Source: Streptomyces tuirus
GTDB taxonomy: Bacteria; Actinomycetota; Actinomycetes; Streptomycetales; Streptomycetaceae
DNA length: 64,000 bases
Assembly: GCF_014701095.1 (NCBI RefSeq)
Contig: NZ_AP023439.1
Location: 4,700,001 to 4,764,000 of the forward strand
Reading direction: 5' to 3'
This document shows, one piece after another, positions 6,549 through 14,143 of this stretch; within the stretch, counting starts at the first letter, position 1; every line of letters begins with the position of its first letter. Below the pieces are notes generated by a model. It saw nothing but the letters and a program-made list of their open reading frames with translations, was not told the origin of the DNA and made no database searches. A program made the position numbers and the translations under genes.

Positions 6549-9037
6549 TGAACTCCTTCCGCACACCCCGGTCGCACACGGACCGGCTGCGCAACCGCAT
6601 CGCCGACGGCGACATCGACCGGGTCGCCGACGAGGCGCTGCGCGTCATGGACTCCAGCCGCGGGGCCTGGGGCGCAGGCTGGGAGCGGGCGCTGGACCAG
6701 CTGAGGGCCCTGTCGGCCGAGCACCGCCGCCAGCTGCTGCACGCCCTGGCCGACCGCTTCCACCAGGCCGGTGACGACACGGAGGCCCGCTGCCGCCATC
6801 TCGCCCTGTGCACCCTGGTCGCCGAGGGCCTCGACGGCGCGGAGCGCCTCACCGACGACCCGCTGGCCGCCGAGCGCCGCAAGGCCCTGGATGACCTCGC
6901 CCGCCGGCAGTCCTTCTGGTACGCGGCCCGCTTCGAGGTCCTGGGCCGCGCCGAACTGGCCGCGGGCCGCCCCCTTCCGGCGCCCGTCGTGGCCGTGGTC
7001 CGCCGTGCCGCCCTCGACGCCCACCGCTCGGACGAACTCGTCGCGCTGACCCGGCAGCTCACCGATCCCGTCCTCAACGTCGGCGAGGCATGGGCCGAAC
7101 AGGCCCTGAGCGACGCCACGACCCCCGACTGGCAGGCCCTGCTGGCCCACGCCCTCACCGCCACCGCCTCGAAGCCCACGGCCAAGTGGGACAAGCAGGC
7201 CCGCGCCCTGCTGGACACCCTCGGCACCGACCGCGTCCGCGACACGGTCCTGTCCTGGCTCGCCCTCGTCGGCCGCCCCCGCACCCTCCCCCTGGAGCGC
7301 CGGGCGTGGGAGCCGGACATCAACAACGCCTACGACCCGTACAACGCGACGGCCCTGCGCGGCCTGGCCTGGCTCCTCTCCCTCCTGCCGCCCCACGCCG
7401 GCACGGCCCGGGCCCTGGGCGCCCTGGTCGAGACGTCACTGAAGAAGGTCGCGGGCACCGGCCCTCGCAACCCGAAGGTCGCCAACGCCGCTGTGATCGC
7501 GCTGGCCCGCGTCGACTCCGAGGCGGCCCTGGCCGAACTCGCCCGGCTGGCCACCCGCGTGACGTACAAGAACACGGCCAAGCTCCTCGACACGGCCCTG
7601 GAGGCCCGGGCCACCGCCCTCGGCCTCAGCCGCGAGGAGATCGAGGAACTGGCCGTCCCGGCCTACGGCCTGACGGACATCGGCCACGCCGAACACCGCC
7701 TGGGCGAGGCGACTGCACTCCTCGAAGTCCGCGGCTCGCGAACCGTGCTGAGCTGGCGCAACGCCGCCGGCAAGCCGGTCAAGGCCGTGCCGGTGGCCGT
7801 GAAGCGCGACCACCCGGACGAACTGAAGGACCTCAAGACGGCGGTCAAGGACATCGACAAGATGCTCTCGGCGCAGAGCGAGCGCCTGGACCGGCAGTTC
7901 CTGGCCCGCCGCACCTGGCCCTACGCCACCTGGCGCGAGCGCTACCTCGACCACCCGCTCGTCGGCACCCTGGCCCGACGCCTGCTGTGGACGATCGACG
8001 GCAGGACGGCCGGCTACGCCGACGGCGCACTGCGCACCCTCGCCGACGAACCGCTGTCGGAGGGCACTCAGGTCGAACTCTGGCACCCGGCCGGCCGCGA
8101 ACCCGCCGAGATCGTCGCCTGGCGCGACTGGCTGGAACGGCACGGCATCACCCAGCCGTTCAAACAGGCCCACCGCGAGATCTACCTGCTCACGGACGCC
8201 GAGCGCGCCACCGGCACCTACTCCAACCGCTTCGCGGCCCACATCCTGCGCCAGCACCAGTTCCACTCCCTGGCCGCGATCCGCGGCTGGCACAACAAGC
8301 TGCGCCTGCGCGTCGACGACTCCGTCCCGCCCGCCACCCGCGAGCTGCCGCAGTGGGGCCTGCGCGCGGAGTACTGGATCGAGGGCGACGGCGAGGAGTA
8401 CGGCGTCGACACCACCGAGTCCGGCAGCTATCTGCGCCTGCGCACCGACCAGGTCCGCTTCTACCCGATCGACGCCCCGCAGAACTCGGCGCACTGCTCC
8501 GGCGGCGCATACGCCATGTGGCTCGGCCCCGGCCAGGCCCCCGTCGCCCCGGTCCCCCTCGCGGACATCCCGCCCCTGGTCCTCTCCGAAGTCCTGCGCG
8601 ACGTCGACCTGTTCGTCGGGGTGGCCAGCGTCGGCAACGACCCGACCTGGCAGGACGGCGGCCCCGACGGCCGCTTCCGCGAGTACTGGACGTCGTACGG
8701 CTTCGGTGAACTGAACGCGAGCGCCGAGACCCGCCGCACCCTGCTCGCCCGCCTGATACCCCGCCTGGCCATCGCCGACCGCTGCACCCTGGAGGGCCGC
8801 TTCCTCCACGTCCGCGGCGACCGCCACACCTACAAGATCCACCTGGGCTCGGGCAACATCCTCATGACCCCGAACGACCAGTACCTCTGCATCGTCCCCA
8901 AGTCCACCCCGGCGACCCCCGGGACGGGCTACCTCCCCTACGAGGGCGACCGCCTGCTCGCGGTCATCCTGAGCAAGGCGATGATGCTGGCAGCGGACAC
9001 GAAGATCACGGACCCTTCGATCCTGAGCCAGTTGTGA
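6548..9037 (+). CDS. DUF4132 (MolR-like) domain protein
   Basis: An 829-residue cytosolic protein with no signal peptide or membrane segment. The N-terminal two thirds is helical and repeat-like (many ALARLA/ALLEV stretches, HEAT-like in appearance). The C-terminal region holds the DUF4132 signature, including WRDWLERHGITQPFKQAHRE and YLLTDAERATGTYSNRFAAH, then LRLRTDQVRFYP. DUF4132 occurs at the C-terminus of E. coli MolR, historically linked to molybdate metabolism, but its biochemical role is unknown. The gene starts inside the stop codon of the Gly-Gly small protein, so the two products are expected in linked amounts. Confidence 0.75.
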   Translation: MNSFRTPRSHTDRLRNRIADGDIDRVADEALRVMDSSRGAWGAGWERALDQLRALSAEHRRQLLHALADRFHQAGDDTEARCRHLALCTLVAEGLDGAERLTDDPLAAERRKALDDLARRQSFWYAARFEVLGRAELAAGRPLPAPVVAVVRRAALDAHRSDELVALTRQLTDPVLNVGEAWAEQALSDATTPDWQALLAHALTATASKPTAKWDKQARALLDTLGTDRVRDTVLSWLALVGRPRTLPLERRAWEPDINNAYDPYNATALRGLAWLLSLLPPHAGTARALGALVETSLKKVAGTGPRNPKVANAAVIALARVDSEAALAELARLATRVTYKNTAKLLDTALEARATALGLSREEIEELAVPAYGLTDIGHAEHRLGEATALLEVRGSRTVLSWRNAAGKPVKAVPVAVKRDHPDELKDLKTAVKDIDKMLSAQSERLDRQFLARRTWPYATWRERYLDHPLVGTLARRLLWTIDGRTAGYADGALRTLADEPLSEGTQVELWHPAGREPAEIVAWRDWLERHGITQPFKQAHREIYLLTDAERATGTYSNRFAAHILRQHQFHSLAAIRGWHNKLRLRVDDSVPPATRELPQWGLRAEYWIEGDGEEYGVDTTESGSYLRLRTDQVRFYPIDAPQNSAHCSGGAYAMWLGPGQAPVAPVPLADIPPLVLSEVLRDVDLFVGVASVGNDPTWQDGGPDGRFREYWTSYGFGELNASAETRRTLLARLIPRLAIADRCTLEGRFLHVRGDRHTYKIHLGSGNILMTPNDQYLCIVPKSTPATPGTGYLPYEGDRLLAVILSKAMMLAADTKITDPSILSQL

Positions 9038-9040
9038 GAC

Positions 9041-9661
9041 TCACTCGCTCGTCCTCGCCTGGCCGGCCTTGAGGATCTCGGCCACGTCGAGGGTCACCTT
9101 CGCGCCGATGGAGTCGGGGAGGGTGACGAGCTCGCCGGGGGCGTGGGGGCGGTGCTTCTCGTAGCCGCTTCCCACCGGGTCGGTCAGGACGTGGAGGCGT
9201 TGGTGCTTGCGGTCCACGATGACGTAGACAGGGACCTTCGCCTCGGCGTAGGCGGCGACCTTGGTCTTGAGGTCGTTCTTCCAGTTTGTGGAGGTGACCT
9301 CCAGCACCAGGCGGAAGCAGACCGGTTCGTAGGCGTTGTTCTCGACGTGGTGGTCCTCGAAATCGGCGTCCACGACCGCAAGGTCGGGGATGGCGTAGTC
9401 CTCCGGCTCCATGGGCAGCCAAAGACCGACGCCCTGAAGGAGTTCGGTTTCTCCTCCATCCAGGTCGGCTGCCATGAAGGGACGCATGAGCTTGGTCAGC
9501 GCGCGAGCATGGGCGCCGTCAGGGGACGGGGTCACGAGGAGATGGCCTCCGATGATCTCGACGCGGTAGCCCGGATGGCGCTCCATGATCTCGTCGGCGA
9601 TGGTCGTCAGGGTGACCGGCTCTTCGTCGTGGAAGGGCTGCTCGACGGAAGCTGCGGACAT
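9041..9661 (-). CDS. Uma2-family putative restriction endonuclease-like protein
   Basis: A 206-residue protein with the Uma2 (DUF820) fold, a PD-(D/E)xK nuclease-like family expanded in cyanobacteria and streptomycetes; activity is rarely shown. Visible family features are the YRVEIIGGHLLVTPSP start, HARALTKLM, PDLAVVDADF and LVLEVTS followed by KNDLKTKVAAYAEAKVPVYVIVD, which carries the probable catalytic D...ExT...K residues. ATG 9661 is fixed by AGGAGG seven bases upstream. It ends three bases from the convergent DUF4132 stop. A second Uma2 gene lies at 47170. Confidence 0.82.
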   Translation of the reverse strand: MSAASVEQPFHDEEPVTLTTIADEIMERHPGYRVEIIGGHLLVTPSPDGAHARALTKLMRPFMAADLDGGETELLQGVGLWLPMEPEDYAIPDLAVVDADFEDHHVENNAYEPVCFRLVLEVTSTNWKNDLKTKVAAYAEAKVPVYVIVDRKHQRLHVLTDPVGSGYEKHRPHAPGELVTLPDSIGAKVTLDVAEILKAGQARTSE

Positions 9662-9814
9662 CAGGTGCCTCCTGGGAACTGGTGTCGAGAGCATCATCGT
9701 AGGTCGGACACCCCCCGCGCGTCCGGTCCCGGACTCGTTCACCCGATGGTGAGGCATATGCCAGAGGACCCCGTCTCCAGCGGAAACAGGGCCCTCAGGC
9801 GCAAGCGGTCGAGC

Positions 9815-10594
9815 TCAGAAGCGGCGCGTGATCAGCGCACGCTTCACCTCTGCGATCGCCTTCGTGACCTCGATGCCGCGCGGGCACGCGTCCGTGCAGT
9901 TGAAGGTCGTGCGGCAGCGCCACACGCCGTCGCGGTCGTTGAGGATCTCCAGGCGCTGCTCACCGGCCTCGTCACGCGAGTCGAAGATGAAGCGGTGCGC
10001 GTTGACGATGGCCGCCGGGCCGAAGTACTGGCCGTCGTTCCAGAAGACCGGGCACGACGTGGTGCAGGCCGCGCAGAGGATGCACTTCGTCGTGTCGTCG
10101 AAGCGCTCGCGGTCCTCGGCGGACTGCAGCCGCTCACGCGTGGGCTCGTTCGTGTCCTTCGTGATGAGGAAGGGCATGACGTCCCGGTACGCCTGGAAGA
10201 ACGGCTCCATGTCGACCACGAGGTCCTTCAGGACCGTGAGGCCCTTTATGGCCTCGACCGTGATCGGCTTCTCGGGGCTGATGTCCTTGATCAGCGTCTT
10301 GCAGGCGAGACGGTTCTTGCCGTTGATCCGCATGGCGTCGGAGCCGCAGATGCCGTGCGCGCAGGAGCGGCGGAACGTCAGCGTGCCGTCGAGCTCCCAC
10401 TTGATCTTGTGGAGGGCGTCGAGGACACGCTCCTTGGGGTCGATCTCCACCTGGAAGTCTTCCCACACCGCATCGGCCGCGACCTCGGGGTTGAAACGGC
10501 GGATGCGGAAGGTGACCGTGATGTAGGGGGAGTCGGCGAAACCGGGCTCGGGCTTGCCGGCCGCGTCTTCCTTGTCCAGAACAGGGGTAGCCAT
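9815..10594 (-). CDS. sdhB: Succinate dehydrogenase iron-sulfur subunit
   Basis: A 259-residue subunit carrying the [2Fe-2S], [4Fe-4S] and [3Fe-4S] clusters that pass electrons from the flavin of SdhA to menaquinone. The plant-type ferredoxin motif is RSCAHGICGSDAMRING plus RLACKT; the bacterial ferredoxin part has CILCAACTTSCPVFW and CRTTFNCTDACPRGIEVTKAI. The ATG lies inside the sdhA stop (TGATG at 10592-10596), so translation is coupled. It is the last gene of sdhC-sdhD-sdhA-sdhB. Confidence 0.97.
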   Translation of the reverse strand: MATPVLDKEDAAGKPEPGFADSPYITVTFRIRRFNPEVAADAVWEDFQVEIDPKERVLDALHKIKWELDGTLTFRRSCAHGICGSDAMRINGKNRLACKTLIKDISPEKPITVEAIKGLTVLKDLVVDMEPFFQAYRDVMPFLITKDTNEPTRERLQSAEDRERFDDTTKCILCAACTTSCPVFWNDGQYFGPAAIVNAHRFIFDSRDEAGEQRLEILNDRDGVWRCRTTFNCTDACPRGIEVTKAIAEVKRALITRRF

Positions 10595-12348
10595 CAGTAC
10601 TTACGCTCCATCGGCTGGTAGCGGGTCTGGACGACCGGCTTGTAGTCGAGACGGACGGTTTCGGAGCCGTCGGCGCCGACCTCGCGGTACGCCATGGTGT
10701 GCCGCATGAAGTTGACGTCGTCGCGGTTCGGGTAGTCCTCGCGGTAGTGACCGCCGCGGGACTCCTTGCGGGCGAGCGCGGAGACCGCCATGACCTCGGC
10801 GAGGTCGAGCAGGTTGCCCAGCTCGACGGCCTCCAGCAGGTCCGTGTTGAACCGCTTGCCCTTGTCCTGGATCGAGACGTTCTTGTAGCGCTCGCGCAGC
10901 TCCGCGATCTTCTCGACCGCCGTCTTGATCGTCTGCTCGGTGCGGAACACCATGACGTTGGCGTCCATGGTCTCCTGCAGCTCGCGCCGCAGCTCCGCCA
11001 CCCGCTCGGTGCCGGTGGCGTCACGCAGCCGCTCCACCTGCTCGACCACGAGCTCCGCCGGGTTCTCCGGCAGCTCGACGAAGTCCGCCTTCTGCGCGTA
11101 CTCGGCGGCGGCGATGCCCGCGCGCTTGCCGAAGACGTTGATGTCCAGCAGCGAGTTCGTGCCGAGGCGGTTGGCGCCGTGCACGGAGACGCAGGCGACC
11201 TCGCCGGCCGCGTACAGGCCCGGGACGACGGTGGTGTTGTCCGCCAGGACCTCACCCTCGACGTTGGTCGGGATGCCGCCCATGGCGTAGTGCGCGGTGG
11301 GCTGGATCGGGATCGGGTCCGTGTAGGGCTCGATACCGAGGTAGGTGCGCGCGAACTCCGTGATGTCCGGGAGCTTGGCGTCCAGCTGCTCCGGCGGGAG
11401 GTGCGTGAGGTCGAGGTAGACGTGGTCGCCCTCGGGACCGCAGCCGCGGCCCTCACGGATCTCCGTGTAGATGGAGCGGGAGACGACGTCACGGGACGCG
11501 AGGTCCTTCATGACCGGCGCGTACTTCTCCATGAAGCGCTCGCCGTCCTTGTTGCGGAGGATGCCGCCCTCACCGCGGGCGCCCTCCGTCAGCAGGATGC
11601 CCATGCGCCAGATGCCGGTCGGGTGGAACTGGAAGAACTCCATGTCCTCCAGCGGCAGCCCGCGGCGGTAGACGGCCGCCTGGCCGTCACCGGTCAGCGT
11701 GTGCGCGTTCGACGTCACCTTGAAGAACTTGCCGCAGCCGCCGGACGCGTAGACCACGGACTTCGCCTGGAAGACGTGGATCTCGCCGGTGGCGAGCTCG
11801 TACGCCACCACACCGGCCGACTTCTTGACGCCGTCGACCTCGGTGATCAGCTGGTCCAGGACGTAGAACTCGTTGTAGAACTCCACGCCCTCCTTGACGC
11901 AGTTCTGGTACAGCGTCTGGAGGATCATGTGGCCGGTGCGGTCGGCCGCGTAGCAGGAGCGGCGGACCGGGGCCTCGCCGTGGTTGCGGCTGTGTCCGCC
12001 GAAGCGGCGCTGGTCGATCGTGCCGTTCGGCGTGCGGTTGAACGGCAGGCCCATCTTCTCCAGGTCGAGGACCGAGTCGATGGCCTCCTTCGCCAGGATC
12101 TCGGCGGCGTCCTGGTCGACCAGGTAGTCACCGCCCTTGACCGTGTCGAAGGTGTGCCACTCCCAGTTGTCCTCCTCCACGTTGGCGAGCGCGGCGGCCA
12201 TGCCGCCCTGCGCGGCGCCCGTGTGGGAGCGGGTGGGGTACAGCTTGGTCAGCACGGCGGTGCGGCTGCGCTTCGTGGACTCGATGGCCGCGCGCATGCC
12301 CGCGCCACCGGCGCCGACGATGACGGTGTCGTACTTGTGGATCTTCAT
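10594..12348 (-). CDS. sdhA: Succinate dehydrogenase flavoprotein subunit
   Basis: A 584-residue catalytic subunit oxidising succinate to fumarate at a covalently bound FAD. It shows the dinucleotide fold (YDTVIVGAGGAGMRAAIES), RSHTGAAQGG, the FAD-attachment region HSRNHGEAPVRRSCYAADRTG, and the active-site and C-terminal FAD motifs HYAMGGIPTNVEGEVL and AGEVACVSVHGANRLGTNSL. Length is normal for actinobacterial SdhA. It begins 19 bases after sdhD and overlaps sdhB. Confidence 0.97.
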   Translation of the reverse strand: MKIHKYDTVIVGAGGAGMRAAIESTKRSRTAVLTKLYPTRSHTGAAQGGMAAALANVEEDNWEWHTFDTVKGGDYLVDQDAAEILAKEAIDSVLDLEKMGLPFNRTPNGTIDQRRFGGHSRNHGEAPVRRSCYAADRTGHMILQTLYQNCVKEGVEFYNEFYVLDQLITEVDGVKKSAGVVAYELATGEIHVFQAKSVVYASGGCGKFFKVTSNAHTLTGDGQAAVYRRGLPLEDMEFFQFHPTGIWRMGILLTEGARGEGGILRNKDGERFMEKYAPVMKDLASRDVVSRSIYTEIREGRGCGPEGDHVYLDLTHLPPEQLDAKLPDITEFARTYLGIEPYTDPIPIQPTAHYAMGGIPTNVEGEVLADNTTVVPGLYAAGEVACVSVHGANRLGTNSLLDINVFGKRAGIAAAEYAQKADFVELPENPAELVVEQVERLRDATGTERVAELRRELQETMDANVMVFRTEQTIKTAVEKIAELRERYKNVSIQDKGKRFNTDLLEAVELGNLLDLAEVMAVSALARKESRGGHYREDYPNRDDVNFMRHTMAYREVGADGSETVRLDYKPVVQTRYQPMERKY

Positions 12349-12367
12349 GATTCTCGCAACCCCGTGC

Positions 12368-12847
12368 CTAGCGGATGTTCGGGTCGAAGGTGAAGATCAC
12401 CAGCGTGCCCAGCAGGATGGTGAACACCGTGGCGGTGTAGAGCAGGCCCTTCAGCCACAGCCGGGTGTTCGCGCGCTCCGCGTAGTCGTTGATGACCGTG
12501 CGCAGGCCGTTGGCGCCGTGCAGCATGGCGAGCCACAGCATCAGCAGGTCCCAGACCTGCCAGAACGGGGACGCCCAGCGGCCCGCCACGAAGGCGAAGC
12601 CGATCTTGGAGACGCCGCCGTCCAGCACGAGCTGGATCAGCAGGTGGCCGAGGACCAGGACGACCAGCACGACGCCGGACAGGCGCATGAAGAGCCAGGC
12701 GGCGAGCTCGAAGTTGCCCCGGGTGGTCTTCGGGGTCTTCTTGGTGCGCCGGCGCGGGGCCTCGATGAAGGGCGCCGGGTTGTCGACGGTGTAGACGGCG
12801 CCGCCCTCGACGGGGCCGACGCCGGCGGTCTTGTCAGTCGTGGACAT
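12368..12847 (-). CDS. sdhD: Succinate dehydrogenase hydrophobic membrane anchor subunit
   Basis: A 159-residue membrane subunit with three transmembrane helices (near residues 54-75, 90-115 and 130-152). The second helix carries LHGANGLRTVINDY, whose His is the expected haem b ligand and which mirrors the equivalent motif in SdhC. The N-terminal 45 residues are polar. It starts five bases after the sdhC stop. Confidence 0.93.
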   Translation of the reverse strand: MSTTDKTAGVGPVEGGAVYTVDNPAPFIEAPRRRTKKTPKTTRGNFELAAWLFMRLSGVVLVVLVLGHLLIQLVLDGGVSKIGFAFVAGRWASPFWQVWDLLMLWLAMLHGANGLRTVINDYAERANTRLWLKGLLYTATVFTILLGTLVIFTFDPNIR

Positions 12848-12852
12848 GTGCG

Positions 12853-13233
12853 TCAGCTCCCGAAGAGTTCACGAGCGGCGTGACCGAGGACGGGGTAGAT
12901 GGCCCCGAGCATCAGCACGACCCACAGGGCGACGACGGTCCAGAGCATCTGCTTCTGGTAGCGGGGGCCCTTGGTCCAGAAGTCGACAGCGATGACGCGC
13001 AGGCCGTTGAGCGCGTGGAAGAGGATGGCGGCGACGAGGCCGTACTCCAGCAGCGCGACGATCGGCGTCTTGTACGTGGCCACGACCTTGTCGTAGGCCT
13101 CAGGGGACACACGGACGAGGGCGGTGTCCAGCACGTGAACGAACAGGAAGAAGAAGATGAGGACGCCGGTGACTCGATGAGCCACCCAGGACCACATTCC
13201 TTCCCGGCCGCGGTACAGCGTTCCAGCCGGCAC
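12853..13233 (-). CDS. sdhC: Succinate dehydrogenase cytochrome b556 subunit
   Basis: A 126-residue haem-binding membrane subunit and first gene of the operon. It has the family opening RGREGMWSWVAHRVTGVLIF, three helices, and LFHALNGLRVIAVDFW with the haem-ligand His. The start is GTG 13233, supported by GGAGG eight bases upstream. An upstream in-frame start at 13374 exists but lacks a binding site and would add a long non-conserved Pro-rich leader. The 190-base gap upstream contains a 13-bp palindrome at 13321-13333. Confidence 0.93.
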   Translation of the reverse strand: MPAGTLYRGREGMWSWVAHRVTGVLIFFFLFVHVLDTALVRVSPEAYDKVVATYKTPIVALLEYGLVAAILFHALNGLRVIAVDFWTKGPRYQKQMLWTVVALWVVLMLGAIYPVLGHAARELFGS

Positions 13234-13320
13234 GGAAGTTTCCTCCGGGAGCGGGGATTGGGGCCGCGCCGGCTTGGTGTGTCGGTCGGGCCCGGCCGGG
13301 TACGGTCCACCGGCCCCCAG

Positions 13321-13333
13321 CATCGTAGCGATG
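13321..13333. promoter_or_regulatory. Short palindrome upstream of sdhC
   Basis: CATCGTAGCGATG: five-base arms around a TAG centre, about 90 bases upstream of the sdhC start. It could be an operator for the sdh operon. No regulator is implied by the sequence and short palindromes arise by chance. Confidence 0.25.
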
Positions 13334-13424
13334 CGTCGCGGCCGGGCTGCGCCGGGGTCTGGCTGTGTGATCAAACTGGCATGCGTACGGGCTACCCGAG
13401 CGGCTTCTGAGGGGCCCTGTCCTG

Positions 13425-13919
13425 TTATCGGCCGGGTGCGGGCTCGCTGTGGTCGAGCGCGCAGTTCCCCGCGCCCCTCAGGGCGCCCACCAGCCGTTCC
13501 TTTGCGAGGCGCCGCAGCTCATCGGCCACTACCGCCCGCTCCTCCTCCGGATCGTTCGTCAATCGTGACCGGATGGCCTCCAGGAGGCGGTCCAGCGTCT
13601 CGGAGGGGGACACCCCGTTCAGGCAGATGACGAACACGTGTCCGAAGCGGGCCTCGTAGGCGGCGTGGGCCGCGCTGAGGGCGGTGTGGGCCGCGGCGTA
13701 GGTGTCGGGCGGGAGGGCGGGCAGCGGCTCGGCCGCCAGTGCTTCGGTGAGGTCGGACCAGCCGAGGTCGTAGGCCGCCTCGTCCGCCGCGGCCAGCAGG
13801 GCGTCCAGGTCCGGATAGGGGCGGTGGGCCGCGACACGCCCGGCCCAGCGGTGGCTGCGGAGGCAGGAGAGGAGGGCCTGCTCCAGGTCCTCCTCGGAGG
13901 CTGTGTTGAAGTGCTCCAC
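13425..13919 (-). CDS. OHCU decarboxylase-like protein, apparently lacking catalytic residues
   Basis: A 164-residue protein of the 2-oxo-4-hydroxy-4-carboxy-5-ureidoimidazoline decarboxylase family (last step of urate to allantoin). The family hallmark YEARFGHVFVICLNG (residues 88-102), the following ETLDRLLEAI and the basic tail REELRxLAxxRL (here ADELRRLAKERL) are clear. However, where active enzymes have the AHPxIG/AHPDLAG His, this protein has LAAEPLPALP (61-70), and the SxxEQ motif before the helix is TALSAAHAAY. I therefore doubt decarboxylase activity. GTG 13919 is the start used; no good binding site is seen. The last 15 codons are an interspersed repeat (see 13458). Confidence 0.7.
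   Translation of the reverse strand: MEHFNTASEEDLEQALLSCLRSHRWAGRVAAHRPYPDLDALLAAADEAAYDLGWSDLTEALAAEPLPALPPDTYAAAHTALSAAHAAYEARFGHVFVICLNGVSPSETLDRLLEAIRSRLTNDPEEERAVVADELRRLAKERLVGALRGAGNCALDHSEPAPGR
13458..13477 (-). repeat. Interspersed GC-rich 20-bp repeat, single copy
   Basis: On the minus strand this reads GGGGCGCGGGGAACTGCGCG, identical to the core of the five-copy array at 38174 and nearly identical to the copy at 52644. Here it forms the last codons of the OHCU-like gene (LRGAGNCALDH). Such sequences are common downstream of Streptomyces genes. Confidence 0.8.
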
Positions 13920-14143
13920 CGGTATGGCCAGCCGGCCGGGGAGGTCTGGGAGACGGTGCGCAGGCAGCGTGTGTCCTCGTGGGCGTCACGTGTGTCGGCA
14001 GGGCGTGGTGTGAGAGATGTGACGTCACGCTATCGAGTGCGACCACGGCGTGTCCGAAGGATGCCTGAATTTCACCCGGGAGGGAGAGTTTCCGAACGCG
14101 TGGTGGACGCGCGCCGGGCGCCTGCGGGTTTTAGGTTGGCCGT
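13920..14143. other. Divergent intergenic region
   Basis: This gap holds the start regions of the minus-strand OHCU-like gene and the plus-strand hexosaminidase. It contains the symmetric TGACGTCA at about 14020 and TAGGTT at 14132-14137, seven bases before the GTG at 14144, compatible with a leaderless transcript. No small gene is supported. Confidence 0.35.

Noticed and set aside
9041..9661. Uma2 genes as part of a restriction-modification or defence system
   Set aside because: No methylase or partner gene adjoins either copy; Uma2 proteins are scattered singly in many actinobacterial genomes.
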